Below are positions 46,673-58,395 of a stretch of DNA of 64,000 nucleotides, one piece after another. This DNA comes from Trissonchulus latispiculum. Its lineage: Eukaryota; Nematoda; Enoplea; Enoplida; Ironidae. The stretch spans positions 26,081 to 90,080 of the forward strand of contig JASAND010013449.1 in the NCBI GenBank assembly GCA_030248195.1, given 5' to 3'. The position numbers were made by a program, and so were the translations under genes. Numbering within the stretch: the stretch's first letter is position 1; every line of letters begins with the position of its first letter. The notes under the pieces are model-generated. The model saw nothing but the letters and a program-made list of their open reading frames with translations, made no database searches and had not been told where the DNA came from.

Positions 46673-47795
46673 TAGACTTTCCGCATCCATACGGGTTGCC
46701 TAAGGTCTACAAGCTTGAAGTACCCTTACGCCCTATAGTCAGCTGTTTTGGTTCTGCAACTTATCCACTGCCAACGTTCCTGGTCAGGATTAGCAATCCA
46801 ATGCAAGATAACATCGTTTCGAAGGTTACTACAGACCAGATTCAGAACTAACACTACAGACCAGATTCAGAAACTAAAGGACGCAAGCTGCTCAGGGAAC
46901 TGCCATCTAGCAAGCTTTGATGTAGAGAGGCTGCTCACTAGAGTTCCACCAGCGACAGCCCTTGATATACTGAAATGAAAACTGGAGAACGATATCAGTC
47001 TCACACAGAGAACAGATCTCAGTTTAGACACTATTATGGAATTAACCACATTCTGCGAGAAATCCACCTATTTCACCTTCAAGCATGATCTGTTTAAACA
47101 AACAATCGGATATGCTACGAGATCTTCGCTATCACATGTACTATGCAATATGGGGAACTTCGAAGCATTAGCCGCAGCCACTGTAACTAAAAACCTAGCC
47201 TGCGGCTGCGCTATGCCGACGATATAATCCTCTGCGTGTGGAAACATGGTCTGAAAGAACCGGGAGACTTCAGAGATCACCTAAGCATGATTCAGCAATC
47301 ACGCTAACAACGGAGATGGAAGACAACAAGTTAGCATTCATGGATGTCGAAATAGCGAAGACTAATGGAGGTATTCAGACATCTGTGCATATTAGGAAAA
47401 AGACACACACAAACCGATATTAAACCGTCCAAAGTGTGCGAAAAGTGGCATATAATATGCCTCCACAGCAGATCAACTGACGTTTGCCAGAAACCGCAGC
47501 AGAAAAGGAAGGAAGAGCGCATACTAAAGCATTCCAAGAAAACGGCTGTCCTGCTAAATTAATAAAGGAATCAAAGCCTGCTCGAAGAACTAGACCAAGG
47601 CCAGAGGAGTGAGCAGAGAAACTAAGTTGGCCCTTACACAGTGAGAAGCATCGACAAACTGACGAGCAGCTCCTATGATAAATAGCTTGCGTCCAGTTGT
47701 CGCGAAACATTGAGATCACGATTGTGCAAGCAAGGACCAAAACGAACTGAGATTAAGGATTGTGTATACGAAGTGCCTGCAATTTGTAATAGAAT
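46673..47795 (+). pseudogene. Penelope-like reverse transcriptase relic
   Basis: Reading frames broken by shifts carry, in order, PYGLPKVYKLEVPLRPIV, ASFDVERLLTRVP, DLSLDTIMELTTFCEKSTYF, the catalytic YADD at 47212-47223 (out of frame with the preceding block), LAFMDVEIAKTNGG, KKTHTNRY and, near 47750, IKDCVYEVPC. The last phrase is the usual start of the GIY-YIG endonuclease of Penelope-like elements, and the rest of that domain is missing. The sequence stops where the hairpin repeat begins. It is inactive. Confidence 0.75.
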
Positions 47796-47799
47796 TAGC

Positions 47800-48970
47800 A
47801 AAATCTGATATTAAAATCAACCAAAAAAATGGTCTAAAAGTAGTTGAAACCAGTTAATCTGCGAAGAAGAACCCTTACGCCATGGATTTGTGAAGAAGAT
47901 CAACTGTTATCAATATGAAATGTAGTTATTGAATGATGTCCAAGCGATAATTGTATAGATTGTTTTATGTTTGCCTGGCCAGAGTTGCCTAGTACTCAAA
48001 ATTAAGTGAAATTCTTATATAGGGTTCATGGTGTGCACTCAATTAGGGCAGATATCTTAGTCTCAATTATGATTTTAAGCTTAATCAAGTCTAAATAATG
48101 CTTAATCTACTAACAATATTAGTCCAGAAGTTGTAAAAGAAGGGTTAATTCGGCCACCTATCCCCTGATAACCGGAGTTGTCACTCCACTCGACCTTAAA
48201 CGGTAGTATCTTGATTAATCTTAAAGAAAATTAGTGAGTTGTCACTCCCCACGAAGAAAAACGCTGACATTTCGGCTAATCCCCAGCATATCAATGAGTT
48301 CTCACTCATAACCGAAATCAAGCATGATCTTTTCACCACCTTGTGCATTTACTTTTGACGGAATAATGAATTAGCAGGAAGTCATTAACCTATAATATGG
48401 AGTCTACATATACTCAGCCGAAAATTAGTCGTAAAATTACCTATAAAGTAAAAATTTACACCAAAAATGATAAATATTAATTCTAGGTACCAAATAGCTA
48501 AGTACGTAGTTAGATAGGGTTAATTAGTGATAATTAGTGTTAATTCGGTAATAATTAGTTAATTTTAGTAATTTTGGTTGATAACATGGCTTGGGATCAT
48601 ATGAAAGAGAATTTGGCGCAGATTCCTAAAATCCAAACCCGACTTTTCAACTTCCAAAATTAAGAAAGTTATAAGTGAAAATGTTTTTTATAGAGATTAC
48701 GTTTCTGTTTCGTAATCTTAACATTCCAAAAAGGAGTGTTCTAAAAAGGTTTTTTCTTTTGGTTTGACTTAAGTCAAACCTTTTCTTTTCTTTTCCCTTT
48801 CCCCATTCTTCTAGGCCTCTTTCTTCTAGGGCCTAACAGTTGTCTTCCCCTTGAACTTTTGGCCGAAGACAAAGCCAACAAGGAGGAAAATGAAATTTAA
48901 CGTACTTTACGGCCCAAGTCATGCCAAGAAGGGGGCCGTTGCCCTTTGTTAATAATAAATTCGTATTAAA
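47800..48970 (+). repeat. Hairpin-chain repeat, copy A
   Basis: A direct repeat of 57215-58395, aligned over its whole length (for example the shared phrase ATTGTATAGATT near 47950 and 57349). It has no long frame. Stems readable by eye are GGAGT/ACTCC (48174-48187), GAGT/ACTC (48236-48247), ATGAGT/ACTCAT (48294-48309), AGATTACG/CGTAATCT (48694-48718), ACATTCC/GGAGTGT (48721-48739), GGTTTGAC/GTCAAACC (48761-48780) and ACGGCCC/GGGCCGT (48909-48939). TGTCTTC/GAAGACA (48841-48871) crosses TTGGC/GCCAA (48859-48878), a pseudoknot arrangement. Function unknown; which strand is transcribed is not known. Confidence 0.75.
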
Positions 48971-50289
48971 GATACGTAAAGATAAGTAATACGCATGTAT
49001 ATATTATATAATTATGCAATTTATGATTTCTTTGAAATTATGCAATTCGCGCAATAATTAGTTAAAGCTCCGAAATTTCATAAATAACTAGAATAACTGG
49101 AATGGAATGAAATGAACAGCCGCTCCACAGTACGCAAACATTTCTACACATATATACGTAGGTTGGTACACGTATATTATGTTTGCAATCTGCACTGTGG
49201 ACCCACCACGTAGACTGCACCTGTCCGCCCCTAGTCCCTACTATTCACAGCAACAAGATATATCGAAATCATAATCAAAAGTCATTACTATATAATGCAT
49301 ACGTAAATACTGTTCAATCTTTCGTAAGACACACAGCTACTCAATGCCCCTCGGACAAGTGCAGTCTACAACTTTTGATAAATTTCATAATTTATTCAGC
49401 GAGAGCATTTCCTCATATAGTATAGACTTTTTTAGTAGTGATAAAATTTATCTGTAGAAGTCTATAAAAAAACTGCACTAAGAAGAAAAAATTTATATAC
49501 GTCATTAATTGTGACTTTCAATTTTTCAATGAATGGTCTATGAACATAGTAAAATTTCAGTGTATAATAAAAATTCTTATATATATACATATATATATAC
49601 TGAGTGTATATACTATATAATTTACCAACTTAAAGTTAGTCCGAAACCCACTAAAAGAACGAAATTCCAGAAAAACTGTAAAACAGATTTTCTGGAGCAA
49701 AAGTTTTCCCCTTGCGTCGGTATGCTGCATCTCGCCTACCTACCCATAACTACCTTGGTGGGATCTAAACCGCACAAGCTACGAATATCTGAACCAGAGC
49801 ATGAAAACCTGCATGAAACCAAACGAATACGTACACGATTCCTATTACAGGCAAGACGACTAATCAGATATTCGTGGGACCCAACTTGTGCGGGGAGTCT
49901 GCAGCATACCAGCTCATTTCATTCCTCTCCCTGGGGGTTATATTGACCAAAAAACACACATTATACTTCTAAATGGGGCACAGGATACAATTTCACTGGT
50001 GGATCCCTTCAGCAACACACGACATAACACAACATAGCATTATTTGTTACTTGTACAAAGTACCAGCTACCTATGCACAAGAGATTCGTAAGAAAAACTG
50101 TGCTAAGGCGGTTTAGGGTTTGTATGGGTGCCTAATGCACCCCTAACTTACACCCTGCTCAAATTTAGACTTAACAAAAACTTAATTTTAAGTTAAATTT
50201 TAACCCTGTTAGAACGACATATATACATACATATATATATATATATATTAGTAATTAATATTAAAAATTTAAGTATTTTGCTGGAAATA
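48971..50289. other. No gene recognised; AT repeats
   Basis: AT-rich sequence with TATATACA microsatellites at 49569-49613 and 50220-50248. The open frame at 49533-49946 starts inside the repeat and has no family features. Confidence 0.4.
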
Positions 50290-51295
50290 AAATACAAATC
50301 ACCCTCGAAGAAACCTCATAAGCAAGTTTTTGTTTGCATCGAGTTTCCGCTTAAAAATATAAATAGAACTAGCACTTACTACATCGACAGGCAATGCATT
50401 CCATATTTCACACACTCTATGATGAAAAAAGTACTTAGTATGTAATCTGCTAAACCCGGACGACTGCAACGTCAAAAAGTGCCTCCGAGCACCAAAATCG
50501 TTTGCATACTTAAACATGAAATGGAAATGTACATCAATCAAGCTGTGAACAATCTTGTATAGGCTACACATATCAGAAACTTATTCGTCTTAGTTCTAAA
50601 CTTTCTAAACCTAGTATATTCAAACGATCATTATAGGTTAAGCCGGACAATCCTCTAATTCGTTTAGTAAATGACTGCTGAACACTTTCAATGGCTCTAA
50701 TTTCACGTATGAAACGCGGATTCCAAACTTCAGTTGCATATAGATCTTACATACACAATATACGTTTTCTTCAGAAATTCTCTATTTCTACTTCGAAGCA
50801 CACGAAAAATTAAACCCGCTCTTTTGGCAGCTTTAGATCTTGTCTTAGCAACATGATTGGAAAAATCTAAACGCTCATCCATCACAACACCTAAATCAGT
50901 GACATTATTCACAACGGGGAGCTCAGCTCCATTCAATACATAGCCATGAGGTAAATAAAAGCTTTCCTTGAGGAAAAACACGAAGTACAGAGCACTTATT
51001 CACAGATATCGATAACTGCCATTGCAAACACCATCTCGTCACACTATCTATATCAGTTTGCACCCGCATCTGATCATGTATGTCACAGATTCCCCTATAA
51101 AGTTTAGCGTCGTCAGCAAATAATTTTATACTAGAGTTATCAACGCAGTCAGGCAAATCGTTAATGAATATTAGAAACAGCAACGGGCCTAAAACAGAAC
51201 CTTGCGGAACCCCACTTTTAACGTCTACCCAATTTGAGTACGACGAAGCTAATTTCACACGTTGTTTTCTATCAGACAAAAGTTGACTGATCCAA

Positions 51296-51851
51296 TGCGT
51301 CTATCAAAAAATTTTGAGTACACCATTATAACGAGATTCCGTGGAACCAAGGTAGCGGGGTTTAAGCACTAAATTATTCCACGAAAATGAGCTGACTTGG
51401 TTGGAATTTTGCTGTCCGGTCTTTGATGAAAAATGTTTCCAGGAAAACTAGCTGGTTTAACTGGAAACTGGTCAATCCAGAATTAAAGTTAAAATACATA
51501 CGTTCTAAACATGCAATAAGTTTTACAGAAAGGCTCTCAGTGCTTGGAAGTAGAGTAGTTACGTTAAGAAATCATCTACAAGAGGACATGCAGCTATAAG
51601 AACCGGGTCTGGGACGTTCCGGTGCATGCAAGCCTGATCCGTTGCTTGAGATCCGCTTCTGCTAGACTTGGAATCCGGCTGGCAAGAATTAACGCGCCGG
51701 TATTTCCATGAAAGCCGGCTGACTCGGCAGGAATTACGCCATCTGGGCTTAAGCTTTCAAAGCTTCCTGGAATTCAACTCATAAGTTTTTCATAGGTCTC
51801 ATCCGCGGAATCTCGCTATAGTCGTGTACTCAGAATCTTTTGATAGACGCA
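51296..51851. mobile_element. TIR element inserted in the LINE, 3-bp target duplication
   Basis: The 556-base element starts TGCGTCTATCAAAAA and ends with the complement TTTTGATAGACGCA. Similarity of the arms continues inward (GAGTACAC, CGAGATTCCG). Flanking CAA at 51293-51295 and 51852-51854 is the likely target duplication, and removing the element restores the LINE frame across the join. It has no coding capacity; superfamily unknown. Confidence 0.7.
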
Positions 51852-52141
51852 CAATTCACAACTTTGGTTGGGAACCCATAAGATTTCAATTTGTTAATTA
51901 ATTTCGAATGACATACAGTATCAAAAGCACGAGCCAAATCTAAGTAAACTATATCAACGCAGTTGCCTTTATCCAATATCTGTGCTATTTCAGTCAATGC
52001 TAATAACATCTGAGAAACTGTAGATTTTTTAGCTCGAAATCCGTGTTGTGCAGCACATATGAGATTTTGTGTTTCTAAGTGATTCATCATCTGTCTTTTT
52101 AATATACCCTCCATTAATATTCTGCAGCACACTACTGTTAG

Positions 52142-52875
52142 CAAGAGTGCATAATTGCACTATATATTAGAAGAAGAGTAAGCCACTAGAGGGCTCCTCT
52201 TCTTGGCATTGCGTAACGGTGCTCCGACCACAATACGCGAATGTTCCCCCGTTTGGTGGGGGGGGGGGGTAGCTTTCTTCGACAAAGCATACCCCCCTCC
52301 GTTTGGTGGGGGGTAGCAGAAAAGAGGTCCCCGTTTGGTGGGGGGGGTAGCCAACAGCCAATCAGATTGCAGAGACCCCCTCCCCGTTTGGTGGGGGGGT
52401 ATAGCAGAGGATTACGGTAGTTTTTGTTCTATTTGAAAAAGGGTCCCCGTTTGGTGGGGGGTATGCAAAAGGGGTCCCCGTTTGGTGGGGGGGGGTATGC
52501 GAAAGGGGTCCCCGTTTGGTGGGGGGGTAGGGAAAAGAGGTACCCCGTTTGGGGGGGGGTAGCCAACAGCCAATCAGATTCAGCCAATTTCAGCCTGACT
52601 TGGCGACCCCCCCCAAACGGGGACCACCTTCTGCCCCCCCCCCCCCACACCAAACGGGGACCCCTTTTGCATACCCCCCCCCCCCCCCAAACGGGGACCA
52701 CTTTAGCATACCCCCCCCCCCACCAAACGGGGAGGGGGTATGCTTGTCGACCCCCCCCCACCAAACGGGGGAACATTCGCGTATTCTGGTCGGAGCACCG
52801 TTACGCAATGCCAAGAAGAGAAGCCCTCTAGTGGCTTACTCTTCTTCTAATATATAGTGCAATTATGCACTCTTG
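52142..52875. mobile_element. Foldback element with arrays of CCCCGTTTGGTGGGG boxes
   Basis: The 734-base element is flanked by CTGTTAG on both sides (52135-52141, 52876-52882). The arms are near-perfect inverted repeats of about 125 bases, starting CAAGAGTGCATAATTGCACT. Inside, eight or more G-rich boxes (CCCCGTTTGGTGGGGGG) point one way and a similar set points the other way, around a centre near 52590. Ends and duplication length match the CAAGAGTAC MITE family. Removal restores the LINE frame (KNYRPISLT onward). Confidence 0.9.
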
Positions 52876-53439
52876 CTGTTAGGCTTATCGGACGATAGTT
52901 TTTCGGATCACTTCTGTTGCCTTTTTTAAAAACTGGACACACATATGCTGTTTTCAACCTGCTTGGAATTTGCCCGGTGGTATATGGTTCAGTAAATATT
53001 TGAGATAAGGGAGATGCAATTTCATGTGCTACTTTTTTGAGAAAAATAGGTGGTTTCTCATCTGGCCCACTAGACCTTTTAAGGGGTAGCCGTTTAAGGG
53101 CAGAAAGTACAGTTTCTTCATCAAACAATACATCTTCCATTACATTTTCAGAATCTTTCATAAAGAATAATCAAAACCTGCGTAAGCGGATGCGGAAACA
53201 CTTATTAAGAGCTTTAGAAGTTTTTTGCGGAAAACTTTTTCGTGACATACTGTGTTCATTTGTGCAAGTTTACCAATGGCATTTAAGGACCGTGCCGGGC
53301 TTCTTGTGCACGAGTAGAGTGCAATTTTTGTTCGTAATGCCGACAGATGTAACCAAAATCAGAAGTTTGTTCCGGTTATCGCAGTCGGTGCAGGTATATA
53401 TATTTAGGCTCCTCAATGTTTTTGAACTTAAATACATAC

Positions 53440-53614
53440 ACTAGTCTGTTGAAGTCATTAAATTCCTCCTCTGACACAAAATATGGTAGGTCCGTGTGTA
53501 TTCCGTGGCAGGCTGCAACGGCCTCTTCGGCGGTTCCTTTGACAGGCGTGCCGTCTTCATTTTGCACATGATAGTAGCATGAAGACGGTGACTCTAACCA
53601 TCCGTCTGAGCAGC
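53440..53614 (-). pseudogene. Isolated C-type lectin exon, paralogue of receptor exon 2
   Basis: The 175-base exon matches 16492-16666 in length, phase and borders (acceptor AACTTTAG, donor GTATGT). It encodes SDGWLESPSSCYYHVQNEDG and later VAACHGIHTDLPYF, so the lectin cysteines and the GW/CYYH pattern are kept. The frame is open. No further exons of this copy were found. A LINE starts 50 bases downstream, so this copy is probably broken. Confidence 0.75.
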
Positions 53615-56600
53615 CTAAAGTTACAAATTTGAAAATATCAAGACAACATATTAACTAAGGAGTATAGTAACTATGTTGAGAAACTGTGTACAAAGCAGCA
53701 TATATATTAAAACGACTAGACTAAAATTCAAATTGATTGTAGGGTAAAATTTATTCACAGTATGATCATAATCATTATCAGTATGGCCTGCTTCATTGTG
53801 GCGTGCCTCAGCCTTGGGAGGCTACAAAATCCAACATCTTAAAAACTTGGGAACGTCTCTAGAGTCTTCAATTACTGGTGGTACCTCTAAATTTTTTCAG
53901 AGAACATTGGAATGTCCCTATGTACGTACTTCTAGTTTATCTGAAAATTTTATGTCTGTTTCAGATAATCTGGGAGTGGCTTCACAACAAGGAGGTATAA
54001 CAAATTAGCACACCATCCAAGTTTTGTCACCATTTGCTATTGGCATTGTAGCTGTTTTGCCTGAATGTGAAACACCTACAAGAGCGGTCGAAACAGCTGA
54101 TTCTAAACCAGATGTTTCTTTGAATTCTTGCTTTTAAGTCACAATAACTGAAAAAATTGTCCCAGTTGATTGTTTATGATTCAAAAGTGTATGACCTTGC
54201 AATCTGTCAAAAAACATAGATTGACTGTTATGGATTTTCAGACTATTTCTTCTCGTTTACAAGAAATGTCCACGTTACTAAAGTGGACTTGTAAAATAAG
54301 TTTGAAGCGGGCCCTAACTAGTCTGCAGTCGAGGAACCCCCAAAACATTTGCCGTTGTTGGGAGGGGCAGGTGCCTCACTTCCTAGCTGGACGAATACCA
54401 CTCATATGAGAATGCATTTCCAGAATAATGCAATTTTTATCTCGCCTAGAGGCGAGATACTTGTAATCGAATTTGTCTCCTTTTGAACTGTTTTGATAGT
54501 TTCCTGAAAGCGTGCCCTATGCTCATCATAGGCCTCATACGTTGCTGTTTTTGCTTCTGGGGGTGCATTGGCACAGATTTTGTCAGAAATATTTTACATC
54601 ACTGAATTTTATTTCTGAACCTTTACATATTCATTGTTGTCCGAATAAGGCAGGATTATTTCAATTTTAAATAAAAATTTGGTGAATGATAAATTTGTTT
54701 TCTTTCAGGAACACTATTCATTTAGTGCCCCCTTTGGTTGAATAAAAGTTCTGGACTCAACTGTCTTTGCAGAATATGCAAATTAGTTTCTGCTGTGGCG
54801 GCATTAGTGATCATAGATCAGTGATCAAGATCACTGGCATTTTCAAATCCTTTTATTTGCAAATGTCGCACTGCGGTCAGAAAAGCGGAAGGTCGACTGA
54901 GTTACGAGTGCAAATAATTGCGTGGATCTCTGGCTTTATGTGTAATTGCTCTTGAGGAGAGTAAAGAATTGTGCAAAAAAACAGACGGCCGCTGATTAAT
55001 TTCTCTTCATTCAAACTCGCGTTCAGGACATGTCAATTGTGTGCTGTGACTACCGTAGAACCTATACATTTCTGTTGCAACAATGAGGCAATTCCACTGT
55101 TGTCCATAATGGGGCACAGATACTTCTTAATACACGGATACAGTGCAAACACACAAGACAACAACTTTTTGCTTACTTTACTTATAACTTCTCACACTTA
55201 CAACTTTTTAAAATTTGTTTTCTAAAATTTTGGACAACTCAGGGCGCGAACTAAGTTCAGCTGCGAGATAATGGCCCTTTTTAGGGGCCTGCTTGTTTTC
55301 TTGTATACATCTTCAGGAATATCCACAATCTGTGGGAGTACCTCGGCAAAAGCCTACGAACTTGGGATCTGGACAAGTTTCTCCAAAGCCGGGAAATATT
55401 CCGACCATTACTGTTTCTAAAATTATACATTCTAGCTCACACACTAGGACATTTCCAGATTCTGCGTCAGAAAATTACTCCTGGAAAAAGCTTCTCGGAT
55501 AGAAATGGACATTTTTGAAATTTGACCTTGGATCGGCCGATGCTCCGATCAGCTCCTCCACAACTTCAGAACCTACCACCCATATAACTGCTTGGATATT
55601 AGCAGCAAACTAGTGGTCTTTTCATGACTGACTGTACGATCACTACTCATACGACTACATACTAACGGAATATTACAGCTTTGCCTCCTTTATTCAAACT
55701 AACGAACGTTGTTTTTCTAACAAACCTTTTCCTTGTTACGACAAGTTTGTGGGCGTAGTTAAGAATGCGTTGAAGAAGACGGTGAAGGTCGCTTGTGAGT
55801 CTCATTGGACTTCAAACGCTAGTATCAAAAATAATGTCTGTCATTAACTCTCTGGACGTTAGTTTGTGTTTGATACTAGAAGCTGGGCGTTGTCACCTAT
55901 GCAACTTCTCTTTCCCATGAGGAGTGTTGGTGGCATAGATTGTTCTAGTCGCTACTCCGACTTCGAGCACGCGTCTCATTCTTCGTCTCATGTCTTTATG
56001 GTACGATGGAAAGGTTAAAAGGTCTCATCCATAGTGTTTGGAGATCATGAAAATTGCAGAGTACATACTTAATCTTTGATAACGGGTTTCTTTGCATCAG
56101 CAGCGCTGCACGAGTTCTTGGCTTCTTTCTGTTGACACTGTTGCCCCCATCAAACAAGGTATGCCTCGTTCTTCATGGCGCCTTCGCGTGATACAGCATC
56201 TTCACTCTAGTTCAGATGGGCACAGTTGGTCGGCTTCTGTTCTCACATCCGCTAGGTCTCTCCTACGCCATCCTTTGAAATTACGCCATCCGCTGGAATA
56301 TGGCAAGGAGACGTCAGCCCCTTTGATGCCACACTACCTCGAAGGGAGCATTTACTCGAAAAGCAGCAATTGCTGCTTGCAGAAAGTAGCAAGTAGCAAT
56401 CCTATGCTCGATGTTCACAATAAATCTAGATTTTCCACTCCTTCCTTTGAGGAAGTGAGTAGGCTACTTCATGCTTTGTAGTGAATATGATAACAATGAT
56501 CTGAGTAATTGTATAATTTTCAGGTTATTTTACTTGCTAATTTTATGATAATGACTGCTCAAAATTTGGATTCTGTAATAGATTTTAATCATGCTTTGAG

Positions 56601-57214
56601 CCATCCATCCCTCGTCGAGGTTTTGTGTCGGGAGAGTCGGAAATTTTCCCGATTGTGTTGTTTACATTGATTTTTGGTTGCTAGTGTACCCAGTTAGAGC
56701 GTTGTGATGTTTGAGAATGACTTGCATAATCTTGCCTCAAACCTAATTTGCAGCCTAACTTGTATATTCTTTTGATTTGAAACATTTTGGTAAACACTTT
56801 GTTGTCCAGACTTGTTATTGTCAGTTGAATACAGTCCGCGTACCTATTGTTTTTCGTCAGCTGCAAAGATAACAACAGTATTAAAACAAACCAGACGTAC
56901 TTACATTTCGTTGAATTGGGTAGCCTGTTTGCGACTGAGCGAATGTAAATACGGTAGGACACTAATCTCTGAGCATAGTGCGTAGACCCAATCCAACTAG
57001 AAGCCCGAGTTAAGTCTGAGGCCTGAGTACCGGTCCGGATTAAAACGGGATGTTCAAGACCTCACGCAGAAGGTTTTAAACTTGTTTTTCAGGAGATCTA
57101 TCTCTCAGATGTCGATGCTTTTAAAATTTTCTTAGCTGTTGTTTTAGGTTTCAAGAAAACTCTACAACGAAATCCATTATTATATGTAGTGGAATTAATA
57201 ACATCAGGCACTAA
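53615..57214. other. Fragmented plus-strand frames, no gene recognised
   Basis: Several 60-130 codon frames on the plus strand (53796-54008, 54170-54409, 55293-55502, 56092-56481) have Ser/Pro-rich, retroelement-like composition. The one at 55311 follows a good acceptor (TACATCTTCAG). None shows a family motif or joins a neighbour in phase. A perfect 8-bp hairpin (ATCTCGCC, TAGA, complement) lies at 54441-54460. It is most likely decayed transposon sequence. Confidence 0.3.
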
Positions 57215-58395
57215 AAATAACCAACATTGGTCTAAAAAGTAGTCCAAATTAATCAATCTGCAAGGAAGAACTCTTATGCCATGGATCTGTGAAGAAGAGC
57301 GAAGATCATCGACGTGGAATGCATTTATTAAATAATGTCCGAGCAGTAATTGTATAGATTATTTCATGCTTGTCCAGTCACAGTTGCCAGTATTCAAAAA
57401 TTAAGAGAAATTCATAAATAGGGTCCAAAGTTCGTACTCAATTAGGGCATAAATCTTAGTCTTAATTGTGATCCTAAGCTTAATTAAGTTTAACTAACGT
57501 ATGGTTTATTAACAATTCTAACCCAAGAATTGTAGAAGAAAGGGTATTTCGGTCTCAGTCCCCTTAATAATTGGAGTTGTCACTCCCCACGAAGATAAAT
57601 ATTGACGACCAATCTTAAGTGTATAAATGAGTTGTCACTCATAACCTGAGTCGAGTACGGCCTTCCCCACAAATTAGTAAGATTATTATTGTCCGCATAC
57701 GAACTAGCAGGAAGTACTAAACCCAAAACACGAGGTTTATATGTCTAATAGGCCGAAATTTAGTCGTAAAAATTGCCTATAAAGTGGAAATTTGCATCGA
57801 AAATAACAAATATTGGAAGATGGTTCAATATTAGGTACGAAATAGCTAAGTACGTAGTTAGGTAGGATTAATTAGCGATAATAGGTAATATTTAGTTAAA
57901 CTTTATAATTTTGCTCGAAAAATGACTTGGGCTTATATGAAAGATAATTTGATCCTGATTTCAAAACTCCAAACCCGACCTTTTAACTCCAAAAAATAAG
58001 AAAGTTATAGCCGAAAATGTTTTTGTAAGATTACTTTTTATGTCGTAATCTTATCACTCCAAAAAGGAGTGTACTAAAATTGGTTTTCTTTTGCCTAAAG
58101 TTAAGGCAAACCTTTTTCCTTTTTCATTGTCTGGGAGGTTGTCTACCTCCCAGACTACACCTCAGTCAGGTGTAGTTTTCTTTTCCTTTCCATTCTGCTA
58201 GGCCTCTTTCTTCCAGGGCCTAGCAGTTGTCCTCACTTGAACCTTTGGCCGAGGACAAGGCCAACAAAAAAAGAGAAGTAAAATAGTAGTATTAGCCCAA
58301 GGCATGATGATTAGAGGGGGCTAATCTCCCATATTAATAATACGAAAATTAATATAAGTAGCTAGATATAGGTAGATAAGTACGTAGTTTATTAT
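57215..58395 (+). repeat. Hairpin-chain repeat, copy B
   Basis: This is the counterpart of 47800-48970. Matching stems are GGAGT/ACTCC (57573-57586), ATGAGT/ACTCAT (57627-57642), AAGATTAC/GTAATCTT (58027-58052), CACTCC/GGAGTG (58055-58071), TTGCCT/AGGCAA (58091-58109), TGTCCTC/GAGGACA (58228-58257) crossing TTGGCC/GGCCAA (58245-58264), and ATTAGCCC/GGGCTAAT (58291-58325). Copy B has two extra hairpins, GTCTGGGAGG (58129-58155) and CTACACCT (58155-58175), inserted in a T/C-rich linker. Several stems differ from copy A in both strands at once. Confidence 0.75.

Larger units (their letters stand above)
50290..53390 (-). pseudogene. CR1/L2-like LINE reverse transcriptase, interrupted twice
   Basis: Read on the minus strand from about 53160, the order is KRSSGPDEKPPIFLKK, VCPVFKKG, KNYRPISLT, then (after a 734-base insertion) ICAAQHGFRAKKSTV, VYLDLARAFDTV, then (after a 556-base insertion) SGVPQGSVLGPLLFLIFIND, the catalytic LFADDAKLY (about 51107) and VTDLGVVMDERLDFS. 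The C-terminal block at 50299-50571 has RVCEIWNALPVD and a closing FKRKLD. Frameshifts occur near 50930 and 50730. The endonuclease domain is missing (5'-truncated), as is usual for LINE copies. It sits beside the lectin exon at 53440, probably in that gene's intron. Confidence 0.85.

Noticed and set aside
46673..48970. Hammerhead ribozyme linked to the Penelope relic
   Set aside because: I looked for the CTGATGA...GAAA core near the relic and in the hairpin repeat and found no convincing match.
52424..52857. Gly/Pro-rich open frames on both strands
   Set aside because: They are products of the G-rich boxes in the foldback element, with no independent coding evidence.
47800..58395. The two 1.2 kb direct repeats as LTRs of one 10 kb retrotransposon
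   Set aside because: The DNA between them holds an unrelated LINE, a lectin exon and no LTR-type gag or pol. No primer site or TG...CA ends were seen, and hairpin-rich sequence continues past copy B.
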